Assembly (NCBI RefSeq): GCF_011745365.1
Contig: NW_024468916.1
Coordinates: 2,897,630-2,961,629 of the forward strand
Length of the DNA stretch: 64,000 nt
Direction: 5' to 3'
Source of the DNA: Cryphonectria parasitica EP155
Lineage: Eukaryota > Ascomycota > Sordariomycetes > Diaporthales > Cryphonectriaceae
The notes beneath the pieces are model-generated. The model was not told the origin of the DNA. It saw only the letters and a list, made by a program, of their open reading frames with translations, and made no database searches. Within the stretch, counting starts at the first letter, position 1, and each line of letters begins with the position of its first letter. This document shows, piece by piece, positions 1 through 12,030 of this stretch. The position numbers and the translations under genes were made by a program.

Positions 1-2
1 AA

Positions 3-74
3 GCAATGAAAGCTCAAGGAGTTGATGGAAAAGTCACGGTCTTACCTGCCAATTGCAACTTTGTTCCCGGTTGA
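3..74 (+). CDS. possible 3' end of an upstream gene (partial)
   Basis: Reading frame 3 is open from the window edge and ends in TGA at 72-74, giving 23 residues ending in NFVPG. The composition looks like coding sequence, but the piece is too short to assign to a family. It could equally be a chance open frame. The rest of the gene, if real, lies to the left of the window. Confidence 0.25.
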   Translation, partial: AMKAQGVDGKVTVLPANCNFVPG

Positions 75-403
75 GAATTACACTATTTCCGTCTAAAGGC
101 GTGTTCCAACAATTCTTTCACAGTATTTACTGTGGATTCTGTCTCGCTTAGTTGTCTTAGTGTCATGCACCACGGGAAACGGCACGAGACGCCTCGGCTC
201 CGGAGGCCGCTTATTGCTTTGGTGATCATCCCTTATCGCGGTGTGACTCCGTCCGTGAATGCCATTCCCGTAGTTGTGAAATCTCCTGCTTCTGACATTT
301 TTTATAACAGGCCAATACTGGCTCTGATGGCATCAATTTTTGATCGGTATATACGAGCCTCCTTCAATTTATCATCGACTCTCAACAGCCTCAAAAGATC
401 GCC
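75..403. other. intergenic spacer upstream of the acyltransferase
   Basis: No gene is supported here. It holds the presumed promoter and leader of the acyltransferase starting at 404; the sequence just before that ATG (cgcc) is a weak start context. I see no clear TATA element or repeat. Confidence 0.5.
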
Positions 404-1968
404 ATGGATGACGAGGAATTTCCGTTCGCCCATATTCAGGATGTCCTCGGACAGTCAACCTTCATCAAGACATATGTAATATGGTCCCTTGTATCCTGTC
501 GAGCATGGAGTGGAACTCTGAACTATTCCTGCAAAGTAACGGTGATTTTTCATTAGCTGATGATGGGTGTTTCTAGACGGTCATTGCTTTGGGGTACCCG
601 TGCACTGCCGAGCCCCAGTCCGTGATGGAGGAGCTGTATCGCGCCGCAGACCGGCTCACCAGAGCATTTCCCTATCTCGCAGGCCATGTGGTCCGCCGAG
701 GTGCCGGTCCGGGCAAGACTGGACTGGCCACGGTGATGCCGTATCCTCCAAGCGCAAGGACGAGCCTCGTCATCTTCAAAGACTGCACACAACTATGCCA
801 GCCTTTCGAAACGATTATGAAGCGAGGAGCTCCTATGGAGATGCTTGACGGACACTTGCTTTCTGTTCACAGGCCTTTGCCTGATCTATACGACGAATCA
901 GAAAAGCCTGCCCCTGTGGTAGAGATCCAGGCCAATTTTGTTCATGGGGGTGTGATTCTTGCGTTCCAGGGTAATCACACCATCATGGATATGAACGGGC
1001 TAGGCCAAGTGATTCGGTTATACGCAAAAGCTCTCCGCACTGAAATTTTCTCAGATGACGAGGTTGAGCAGGGCAATCTAGATCGGCGAGACATAGTGAA
1101 ATTACTTGGGCCAGACGATGAAAAGGTTGATATGAGCAGTAAGTGCCATAATATCGTTCCCCCCGGTTCCTCCCTCGCCCATAACTAGTCCTAATACACG
1201 GCAGAATACCTTGTCAGGGAGAAGGAGGTACAACAGCCCCCTTCGCAGCCCCAGACACCAGCTGTTGTTGCACAGTGGGTAGACTTACACTTCCCTGCCG
1301 ATAAACTTGTGGAACTCAAAGAGCTCGCTTCAAGACCACCACCAGGCGATCAGTGCAACGACAAGACAGCACAATGGGTGTCGACAGACGATGCGCTCAC
1401 CGCCTTCCTCTGCGCAAGAATCACAGCAGCACGGCTAAAGCGCATGCACAGGATGGCACCCAAGGCCATCTTTTGCCGCGCGGTCAATGGTAGACGCTTC
1501 CTGGGAATTCCCGCCGGCTACATGGGCCATCTCGTCTGGTGCGTCAGCAGCGAAGTCCTGATGGAGTCCGTGGCCACCATTACAGATAACTTTGGCAGCC
1601 TGGCGCGCCAGATGCGCGCAGATCTGGATGCAATTCGCCCAGTGGAGATCCAGTCTTTTGCCACGGCCCTCGCTGCTTCAGAGGATAAAGGGGCGCTGTC
1701 GCAGGGCGCTGGGATGGACACGGCGGATGGCTTTGATCTGATGCTGTCAAGCTGGTCTGGGCTCGGTTTCAGTGACATCGTCTTTGGCAGATTGGGCAGG
1801 TCGGTCTTTACAAGAAGACCTAAATTTGCACCTATTGAAGGGCTTCTTTATCTCATGCCGAAGAGTGTGGAGGGGAATGTGGATGTAGCGTGTTGTCTTA
1901 GGTCAGAGGATGTTTACAGACTCAGAAGCGATGAGGAGTTTGCCAAGTATGTTACGTGCTTAGGATGA
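404..1968 (+). CDS. BAHD/Tri101-type acyltransferase
   Basis: Three exons (404-475, 577-1138, 1205-1968) give a 465-residue protein, the usual size for fungal transferases of the trichothecene 3-O-acetyltransferase (Tri101) group, Pfam transferase family PF02458. The N-terminus with PFAHIQDVLGQ and a GYPC strand is characteristic. The catalytic HxxxD motif is present as HTIMD followed by MNG near residue 150. The structural DFGWG motif near the C-terminus is degenerate; the matching stretch reads FSDIVFGRLGR. The enzyme should transfer an acyl group from CoA to an alcohol or amine of a small molecule in the cytosol; the substrate cannot be read from sequence. Introns are 101 and 66 nt, the second with a good CTAAT branch site. 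It could belong to a secondary-metabolite locus extending leftward, but no partner genes are visible. Confidence 0.88.
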
Positions 1969-3151
1969 CAAAATCGCGTTAGTGAGATAGGACCAGCAGA
2001 GGAATGACCAGGTTTCTATATATCACATAGCTCCTGTCCCATCAATGCAAACACACGCCTCATCTTTGCTCGCAGTGCGCTATGACTTCCCCCACGCCGG
2101 AAGCAAGGTGTCCAATACCAGCAAAGGATTCACTCAGGACGAATGGTCGAATGGCTGACACAGGCTTTTTGCATTGGACCAAGAAATTAATATCATGGCA
2201 GATATGGACCTCGAATCTGTGCCTCGCCTACCACCTGCCATCCCTGAACGGCCTTGTCAGTGCCCGTCGTTGCTGACTTGTTAGACTTGAATTTCATCCG
2301 AGGCATTCATTCACCTCCACCATCCCATCTTAATTTTGCGGCTTCTCGAAGTCCATTTGTGGAGCCGACAGATGCAGGACGAACACACAGACACGCAAAC
2401 TTTATTTGCCCTGCAACATTTCCGCCAAGATGGTAGACCGTCCAGTGACCATGCCAGAGAATACGCATGGAAAACTTGAAGGAACAAGGTGATCTTCCAT
2501 GTGCCCACTGACACCCAATGATTTCGGCATTCAAGCTTAATGGCATGTGGACCTGGCGTGAAACTTACACGGTTGATCCCATCCGCTTGGTTATGTTGAC
2601 CATGCCCAAAAAGGGAGGTCGCATGAACAACCAAGCCCATGGACGACCCCATTGATGAACCACTCGGCGGTTCCTAGGCCTTGCCGAGCTGCCATTCGCG
2701 GATTAGCCCGTCTCCGCCGTATGGACCTTATTTCGACCTCCTCGATCTGCAAGGTGTGGAATTGTGCTATGTAGCGTAGTTAGAACACCCAAGCCCCATA
2801 CCTTTCAAAGCAAAATCATGAGAGAATGCCTCAGCTGACCCTGCCTTGTCGCTGGTGTCGTAATTACTAAGTATGTTTCCAGCCAAGGTTCCGCCCATTT
2901 GCACGACTGCGAAAAGGATACCTTCTCAAAGTGGCAGTCCGTTCCTGGCAATCACGACAGCGCTCGCACAGCCCTTGGATTATGGGACTCAGAAGTAGGC
3001 AGAAGGTAGGAAGGAAACAATGCATGGTAGCTGCTCAAATGTCGAGCTTGCGTCTTGGCGGTGCAAGGCCTCGTATCTGGTCCAGGTGGGCGCTCGAGAT
3101 GTAATTAGATCAAGTATATGAGGCCCCGAGGTCACCCCGTTGACCTCTCTT

Positions 3152-3196
<45 letters not shown>

Positions 3197-3334
3197 TCTC
3201 TTTTCTCTCCCATCCCGTTGCGCCTTCCCACGCTCGAGACCAGTCAAGCGGGCACATCAGACCCTTCTGATCGACTCAGCCGTCCTTTCTTCACTTACTT
3301 AAGACGAGACGCACTGTTTCGGTAATTCAACAAG
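1969..3334. other. intergenic region with CT microsatellite
   Basis: No conserved coding potential is seen on either strand; the open frames are short and overlap randomly. The notable content is the CT microsatellite near 3156-3201, which sits in the leader/promoter of the carboxypeptidase about 130 bp before its ATG. Confidence 0.6.
3156..3201. repeat. (CT)n microsatellite in the carboxypeptidase promoter/leader
   Basis: An almost pure CT dinucleotide run, broken by one TG, lies about 135 bp upstream of the carboxypeptidase ATG. CT-rich blocks are common next to transcription start sites of highly expressed fungal genes, so it may be part of the core promoter or 5' leader. Confidence 0.85.
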
Positions 3335-6059
3335 ATGTCTCTCAGGATCCTGGCTTCCCTGGGCCTCGCCAGCCTGGCGATGGCTGCTCCCAAGTCGCAG
3401 AGCTCCGAGGGCCTTCACAAGAGGTACCTCGAGACGCGCGGGGATGTGGAGTACAATGTCTTCAAGCGCGCTGGTGACAAGACTTCTCTGGCCTACGTGG
3501 AGAACTCTGGCATCTGCGTCAGTATTTCCAGCATTATTTGTTTTCTCTTTCCATTGACGATGAGTTACTAATACCCACATAGGAGACGACCCCGGGTGTG
3601 ACCACCTACTCGGGCTACCTCGATGCCGACCTGAACTCGTTGAGCACCATGCACATGTGGTACTGGTTCTTTGAGGCCCGCGCCAATCCCACCACAGCTC
3701 CTCTGGTTCTCTGGCTCAACGGTGGCCCTGGATGCTCTTCCATGTAAGCCACGCAACACTTTCCTTGTTCAGTGGGCGTCTACTTTCGTTGTGCTCTCGG
3801 GCACCACAAACTGGACCTAAAAAAAAAAAAAAGGAAAAAAAAAGGAGTTTACTGACGTGATGATTTTCCCTACAGGATTGGTCTCTTCCAGGAACACGGT
3901 TCGTGCTTTGCTTCGCCCTTTCCAACTACGAGATCTGTTCCCAGGAAAAGCTGGGCTACTATTGCTCCGAGCTTGGTGCACCCTCTCAATGAATTGAGAA
4001 ATACTGACATTTGACTACCTCTAGGACCATGCCACTTCGTCAACGGCTCCACCGAGCCCAGCCTGAACGAGTACTCCTGGAACAACGTCGCAAACATGCT
4101 CTACGTTGACGAGCCCATCGGTAAGCCTTTTCTTACCCTTCTCCTTCTCTCTTACCGCCTTAGTCCCCGACTCTTTCAGAAATAGCGACTAACCCTTGCT
4201 CTTTCCTCAGGTGTCGGCTTCAGCTACGGAACCGACTCGGCAACCTCGACCGTCACCGCGGCCGAGTATGTCTGGCAGTTCCTGCAGAACTTCTACGCCG
4301 CTTTCCCCACATATGAGAGCCGTGACTTTGCCCTCTTCACCGAGTCGTACGGTGGACACTATGGCCCGGAGTTCTCGAGCTACTTCCAGTCGCAGAACGC
4401 CCAGATCGAGGCCGGCACTATTGATGGAGAGGTCATTAACCTGATTGCTCTTGGCATCAACAACGGTACGTCTTAACTTCTGGTGGTGGTGGTGTTGGTG
4501 TTGTGTAGCGCAATTTTGGTCCTTGGTGGACAGTGCGTGAACGAGTGGACGTGTCCAAACGACGGACCGGCGGTTTGGAGAACGTATTCTAGTGCATCAC
4601 ACCCTCATCGAACGCTCGTGTATGCTGACAGTCTAATAGGATGGATCGACCCCGAGCTGCAATACCAGGTTTGTTAACATTCAGTCGTGGTGGCTGGACC
4701 GAGAACTGATCTTGTACTCTCTAGGCTTACCCCATCTTCGCCTACAACAACACCTACAACCAGCTCATCACTCTCAAGCAGTATGAGAGCTACATGTGAG
4801 TGGAGTTTTTGTGTTGGGGGCGCCGTTTCACTGAAAGGAGAGGCTTGCTAACGCTGTTAATTCTTCAAGGGATGCTTGTACGTATAGCCTGACCCAAGAC
4901 GGGCCTTCGCGCGAGTCATCAAATCATGACGAGAGATATCTTGACGCTGCCCAAATTGTACCAAACATACATCAGACTAACGAATTTTGTCTTGGTAGAC
5001 ACCGAGGACTGCGTTCCCGCCTACGCTAGCTGCACTGGTCTTACTGGCAACAACGCCGCTTGCCTGTCTGCTGGAAGCACCTGCTCGTCCGCCACCGAGA
5101 CACCTATCGAGGTAGGCCAGTCCTTCGTCCTCTTATCTTCCATGTTTGTACAAGTTATAGAAGACGCGTACTAACTGTGTAAAACAGGAGGCCAACAACT
5201 TCAACGTCTATGACGTCCTCGAGCCCCGGAGCGATGAGAGCACCGACCCGCCAGAGACCTACGCAGACTACCTCGCGGTAAGCCTCTTTCTTCGTCCACT
5301 TCGCCAAGCGTTGACGCTACTGAGGACATCATGAATTAATCACCGCATATTTGTGTTCTTGAACAGGAGTCCTCCGTCATGACAGCCATTGGCGCGCAGA
5401 CGGACTACCAAGAGTGCCCGACCGGCCCGTACGCCAAGATCGTCGCCACTGGAGACGAGGCCCGGTCCTTCCTAGAGCCCCTTGCCGAGGTGGTCCAGAG
5501 CGGTGTCAATGTTCTCATCTGGGCTGGTGATCTGGGTAAGCAAACTCCCTAAAGAAGAAGAAGAAAGAAACAAAGAGGAGAAAGATGGTGAAGAACGAAT
5601 CTAAGCTAACTATCTCTTAGACTGGATTTGCAACTGGTATGGTAGCCAGCTTGTGGTGAACAACCTCAACTACACGGATGCGGCCGAGTTCCAGGCCACA
5701 GAGCTTTCTGAGTACACGGTCGATGGCGTCTCGGGAGGCCAGTTCAAGAGTGTTGGCAACCTGAACTTCCTGCGTGTGGTACGTATTATCTTATCGTTTG
5801 AATTTTGTAGACCGTCGAAGGAACTCCATGCTGACTTTTTTTCTTCTTCTTTTTAGTATGAGGCCGGACACGAGGTTCCCTACTACCGTAAGTTTTGTCG
5901 ACTGCAATACATGACATCTCCCTCCTCCCCCCGGATGCAACCAATAAAAAAAGAAGACGATTTTCAGTGGCTAATCAAAAATCGGAACATACAGAACCCG
6001 TCGTCGCCCTCCAGGCCTTCACGCAGATGCTCCAGGATGGTGTCATCAGCTCGACCTAA
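3335..6059 (+). CDS. secreted serine carboxypeptidase, S10 family (carboxypeptidase S1-like)
   Basis: Fourteen exons (3335-3517, 3583-3743, 3876-3898, 4025-4120, 4211-4465, 4640-4668, 4725-4795, 4870-4877, 4999-5111, 5188-5277, 5367-5535, 5621-5778, 5857-5887, 5995-6059) give 483 residues. Residues 1-18 are a signal peptide ending in AMA, followed by a basic propeptide. Family landmarks are in order: [12 protein letters not shown], the oxyanion region; TESYGG with nucleophile Ser200; [11 protein letters not shown] with catalytic Asp400; and EAGHEVPYY with catalytic His457. It should remove C-terminal residues from peptides at acid pH, outside the cell or in the vacuole. AGHEVPYY differs from the commoner AGHMVPYD and fits the S1 subgroup. 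The gene is unusually broken up: exons of 8, 23 and 29 nt occur. The 8-nt exon is needed to keep frame between SYM and YTEDC. Confidence 0.93.
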
Positions 6060-7802
6060 GCAGTGGTGGTGCCTTGCAGGCTCCGAAACCTGAAGCATTG
6101 GCCGACGAGAAGCTTGCGTTGACCGGGGGCCAAGTTCGTTTAGAGCCCGCGGGACCAGGTGTCAAACCAACCTCGAGCGCCAGTGTCAATTTTGAGAGTT
6201 CATGTACATATTTGGTATCTCGTAATTATATCGATGCATTCCAACATGCTTGTATGTGTGTGATTTGGCGTGAAGATGATTGTATTTGTGGCGGTAGGAG
6301 ACGTTGTTCAGGGAAGGTGGCAAGTAGCTCAAGCAGGTTTAGTCATGGCCGCCTCTCCCTCCCTCCACAGCAGCCTTTTCTTCGTTTTTCTTGTTTCTCT
6401 AATTCTCCCTTTTCGACGTTGCAGATACAATCTGCTTTATTGACCAACCTCATTAACCTCTTACCACAGCAGATTCTTGCTTCGATACAGTGGGTCGTCC
6501 AGGGATTAGTAATGCCCTGCCAGACAGAAGATGGCATGAAATGGTCCTCCTGGTCGCCTGACGTTGCTACGAAAACGAGAAAACGGAAACTATGCATGCA
6601 TCTACGTAGAAAAATGAATATAACATAACACAAGCATACGCTCTGTGTGGATACACAAAGACTGGCGGGGGGAAGGTCTGCTGTCTTGTCTGGTGAGTGG
6701 GTCCCCGTTTCACGATGGCGATCAACCACTGTGGATGTCAATGGCGATGGCAAGCACCCTTAACTGGTGAGGAGGAGGCTTTCCGGGTGGATTGACCCGG
6801 TCTGGCACGGAGCCTACGTTTTGACGGTATGTGTGATGAAGTCAATTCCTAGATTAAGTTGGGAATAATTTTGGGATGGTTGAATTATTAACGATGGTGG
6901 TGCTGGCAAAGAGACGGAAACGAGATGAGAAGTCATCCATCTAGCGCCAAGCAACCGGACGGCTTGAAAAATAAGACGAGAATGAGCTCGATGACAGATG
7001 TACCACGCAAGAATGGTCTATAACTATAACAAATCAATTATCATGGTGCTTGCAGATTATAGAGAGAGAGATCAATACCGCCCAAGTGAGGCCGGGATCC
7101 GCAAGGAGAGTGTTACATCTGGCGCTTAGCTTTGGCGATCATTCGTATCAAGCAGAGGGCCCCTGACAGAGGCTGCAACACCAAGGTTGACCTACCGACA
7201 AGAACACCGCGGTGGGGTTGTAAGATCTGCGAATTTGGAGGAGAAAGGGAGGAGGGAGGAGGTGAATCGGATGTACGGCTATTCAGTGTGTGCTGTGCGT
7301 GTGCTCGATCCAATAAGTGACCAAGGATGGCTCTGCAGGAGACCGTCACACGTCACAATCACACCCTCTTCTTTCCCTCTCTTCCTGCACCGAAAACAAG
7401 CCTCCTCTTTTGTCCGTTCGCTCGCTAATTGCTGGTCAATCTTTCTATTATTCTTATTTCCCTTTTCTTTTCGCTCCTCCTTGCAGGCCGGTCCCGAGAA
7501 AAGCATTCAGGCAGACCTTACATAATTTTGGGGTTTTAATCTTCGTGGCATCTCACTGCCCCACTACCCATCGCTCCTGCTGTCGTTGCGCTGGGCGCTC
7601 AACCCCGAAAGAAAACAGAGAGAACCCTCACGATCTTCGCTCCACCTAAAGTCAGCCACCGGAGCAGGGACAACATTTGAGCAAACCGAGAAGGAGAAAA
7701 AGAAAACAAGAAAGAGTTGCTTCCTTTGTCAACAAGCCGAGATCGAGAGATTATACAATATTACCCCCAAGGACGAAGTCTTCTCTCCTCAACACCATCA
7801 AA
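6060..7802. other. intergenic region
   Basis: This spacer of about 1.7 kb holds the 3' flank of the carboxypeptidase and a long CT/A-rich leader of the small membrane protein. Several short open frames overlap without family resemblance. I see no transposon or RNA gene. Confidence 0.55.
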
Positions 7803-8069
7803 ATGTCGTCAGTAGGCTTCGTGCAGCTCTCCACCGCGATCGACGCGCGCGACGCCATCAGCCCTTCGGACGCGTTGGCGGACCTGACGCTGGGGATCCT
7901 CTGGGCCTCGACCTTTTACGCCATCGGGATGATCTGGACCGTGCTGTCGCTGATCGACAGGTGGCGGGGCCCGCACGGCACGGGAGAGATCAACTTCATG
8001 TCTGTCATTGCGGCGATTATCCTTTCTGTTCCGTGGCCGGTTGTGTTGATTATTACGATGGTGATGTGA
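7803..8069 (+). CDS. small two-helix membrane protein, hypothetical
   Basis: A single-exon frame encodes 88 residues. I chose the ATG at 7803 because it sits in a strong context (atcaaaATG) after a long pyrimidine- and A-rich leader; an in-frame ATG at 7677 would add a basic stretch that looks like leader sequence. Two hydrophobic helices are visible, roughly residues 25-50 and 68-88, joined by a charged loop (DRWRGPHGTGE). The protein ends inside the second helix. This fits a small conserved membrane subunit or assembly factor, but I do not recognise the family and assign no function. Confidence 0.72.
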   Translation: MSSVGFVQLSTAIDARDAISPSDALADLTLGILWASTFYAIGMIWTVLSLIDRWRGPHGTGEINFMSVIAAIILSVPWPVVLIITMVM

Positions 8070-9044
8070 GGGAAAGGGGGCCGGGGAAGAAAATGTTTAG
8101 GGCTTGGTGTTGGTGGATGCGGGAACCAAAGTGCTTGGATGGGGGTAGTTGACGAATCCACAGAGAGAGGGGGAAAGAGGGATGGTGCGCCATTGGGCAG
8201 TCTTGCTCCAGCAAGGTACGGCAACAAGATGATGGTCGCGATCGGAGTCTGACCCGAGGTGCTCGTACAGATGGAGTCTGTGAGGCAGGAAATTTGTCCG
8301 TGGTCGTTGCTCTCTCGTACGGGCAAGGCGGAGTTGGAGTCATCATGGCGGTGATGCTGCGTCAGGAATGATGTGAGTGTTGGACCTGAGACCCGTCATT
8401 CAGCTCCAATCAACCAAGTTCTTGTGGCGTTTCCTTTTTATTCCTTTTATTGGTTGTTCAGACTATTGGCCAATTCGAATACTATTCTCTTCTTGAATAC
8501 TTCATTTGTCTCTTGCTTACTGCGAGCAGCCCATCCATGCGCCGCCATGAGCCAAGATGCCCGGACTGGCTATGCGCAAGAGAATTCGCATGTTCTGATC
8601 AATTTTGCGACACGCCCTGTCTGCTTCTTCTATGCGGTAAAGTTAAACGAAGGGTGACGTACAGTGCACTACTGCACAGTGATCCATCTCAACCTTCTCA
8701 CTCGAACCGGCAATAATTCAGCGGGATTGATTTAGTCATGCTTCGGATTTAACCAGTGCGGTGTTGATAAGACACACGTTACGTTCCCGATGCGCGCGAG
8801 ACCCGCTGCGGCTTGCCTCTTATTGGATCCAAGTAGTTGCCGTTACCCACACTCAGGTTGAATTATTCAGCCGGAGCGGCATGATGTCGCCATCACCACT
8901 GCTGCTGCTGCCGTAGGCCGAAAATAATTACCCCAAAGTTTACCCAAACATCCTACCCTTCCCAGCAACAACAAAAAGTAGCCGAGTCACACAACATATC
9001 AGGCTATACCGAAATACATAAAGTACAAACACACATACCTCACC
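8070..9044. other. intergenic region
   Basis: Nothing beyond flanking regulatory sequence is apparent. A short CTG run (near 8900) and a CA-rich leader lie just before the aldo-keto reductase ATG. Confidence 0.55.
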
Positions 9045-10393
<1,349 letters not shown>

Positions 10394-10788
10394 TTCGTCC
10401 GACTGGAAAGGATTTGAGAGACAGCATGCTCAGGGGAGACGTTGAATCATAGCATTTTCAGTCGAGACACCTCCCTCCTGTGCTTGATGAGGGAGTCCTT
10501 GGCTTCGTCTACCCGACGGTGAACCTGTCTCAGGAGCCTCTTCTTGTCTCCAGATATAGATGCGAGGCTAGTCTGCTGCTGCTCGTCAGTGCTAATGCTG
10601 CTGCTGCAGTGCAGAGATCATCGCGCTAGCGCATCGAGAGAAGAACACGTTACAAGGGTTCCTTCATATCCCTTAAAGCCCAGACCCAGCCGTCCTTGAA
10701 TCACTCGCCTTTCCCCTCCTAGTCTGGCAGCGTTTATAGCTGAAGTTGCTCTCTTCTCTGGTCTTCATCCAACCACCCAAGTCATCCT
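10394..10788. other. spacer between convergent genes
   Basis: This 395-bp spacer lies between the 3' ends of the aldo-keto reductase (plus) and the deaminase (minus). It contains a short CTG run near 10570-10610 and no further gene. Confidence 0.55.
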
Positions 10789-11244
10789 TCACTCCGCCAC
10801 CAGTGCCTGACACTTGATCTCGACATTCAGCCTCACATTCGGCAGCGCCGCAACCTGCACGCACGTCCTGGCCGGAGCCTTGGCCTTGTCCGGCCAGCAC
10901 TTATTCCACTCCGCATTCATAGCAGCGTAGTCACTCATGTCCGTCAAAAACACAGTAGCATCCACCACACTCTCGAGTCCCCGCGCGCCATCCGTGGCGC
11001 CGCGGATGATGGTCTCAATGTTGCGTAGCACGGCGGCCGTCTGGGCGCCGCAGTCGAGCTTGAAACCGTTGCCGTCTGGAGAAGGCTCGCAGCCCTCGTA
11101 GGTACCGTCGCCTCGGCGGGAGGAGGTGCCGGACACGAAGAGCAGGCGGCTGGTGGAAGGGGCGGTGCGGGCGTGTGGGTAGTTGGCGAGGCCTTGGGCT
11201 CGTTCGGCGGGCAGAAAGAAGCCTTGTCCGTTTGGTGATGCCAT
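10789..11244 (-). CDS. 2-aminomuconate deaminase, RidA/YjgF family (NbaF/AmnD-like)
   Basis: A single exon encodes 151 residues of the Rid superfamily. It does not look like a housekeeping RidA. The NYPHAR start, LFVSGTSSRRGDGTYEG, LDCGAQTAAVLRNIETI, VVDATVFLTDMSDY and C-terminal EIKCQALVAE match the arrangement in bacterial 2-aminomuconate deaminases, as I recall them. The expected reaction is hydrolysis of 2-aminomuconate to 4-oxalocrotonate (2-hydroxymuconate) and ammonia in the cytosol. The context supports this strongly, because the enzyme making 2-aminomuconate is encoded next door. The gene is divergent from that dehydrogenase across a 786-bp spacer, suggesting shared control. General imine deaminase activity remains the alternative. 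Confidence 0.88.
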   Translation of the reverse strand: MASPNGQGFFLPAERAQGLANYPHARTAPSTSRLLFVSGTSSRRGDGTYEGCEPSPDGNGFKLDCGAQTAAVLRNIETIIRGATDGARGLESVVDATVFLTDMSDYAAMNAEWNKCWPDKAKAPARTCVQVAALPNVRLNVEIKCQALVAE

Positions 11245-12030
11245 TTTCAGGGAGGGGTGTGTATATTGAAGGGAAGGAGGAGGAGGGGGAAATTGGTATT
11301 GTAATTGTTAAGCAAGTTGAGAGGTGAGAGTGGTGGAGATCTTCTTTAGTTGATGGATGATAAGAAGTGTCTCCGTGCTAGGTTTGGCATTAATCTCAGA
11401 TCATTTGTCTTCTCATTGGTCCCTTCATACTGAAGATCCAAAATATAAGAGGAGAACCGAGAGCGTAAAAAAGGGTGGTGTAGTATCGCATCAAAGAGGG
11501 GGACTCACTCATCTGCCGGGCCGGAATCTTTTCCTCGACGATGTGATGATGTGTTGCGCTTGCTTTGGGCACATATTGCGCCGAGCATCCGTCTTCCGCT
11601 CCTGCTTGGCTTCCTGATCTTCCGATTGGTTCTGGGTGCCCTGTCATTACCGCTTTGGGAGGAGCTTTTGGGACCATAGCGGGGTAGCTATCGCGGAAGC
11701 GGAATGTTTAGGCGGGGTCAGCGATGCTTTAGGGTGTGAAGTTCGAGGCCTAAACGCCAAGTTTCAGTGTTCAGGGCCTGAAAAGGGAGACCGATAGAGA
11801 GGGAGAGACCTGTAGAGGGCCTGTGAAGCCAGTAAAAGATATAGGGGCCACCCGTCGGCAACAACACCTGCAACGTTGAATAACCGCCAGTAGGCGGTCC
11901 TCTTACGCAAAGTACGAGAAATACTTTCATGACTTGACGACTACCCGTCTGTTCAAGGATTGATATTTGCTCAGATTTTGAGCCTCGATCAGAGAAGTCA
12001 AGACCTGGTGGATTTTGATCTCAAGTCACG
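11245..12030. promoter_or_regulatory. divergent promoter of the deaminase and AMS dehydrogenase genes
   Basis: This 786-bp non-coding spacer separates the start codons of two oppositely oriented pathway genes, so it should drive both. It contains the word cgcggaagcggaa at 11692-11704, which also occurs in the other divergent spacer of the block (14952-14964). No other gene is seen in it. Confidence 0.7.
11692..11704. promoter_or_regulatory. CGG-N3-CGG direct repeat, candidate Zn2Cys6 regulator site
   Basis: The sequence cgcggaagcggaa contains two CGG triplets in direct orientation separated by three bases. CGG half-sites are typical targets of fungal binuclear zinc-cluster regulators. It lies 448 bp from the deaminase start and 327 bp from the AMS dehydrogenase start. 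The identical 13-mer lies between the HAAO and ACMSD genes. Confidence 0.5.
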
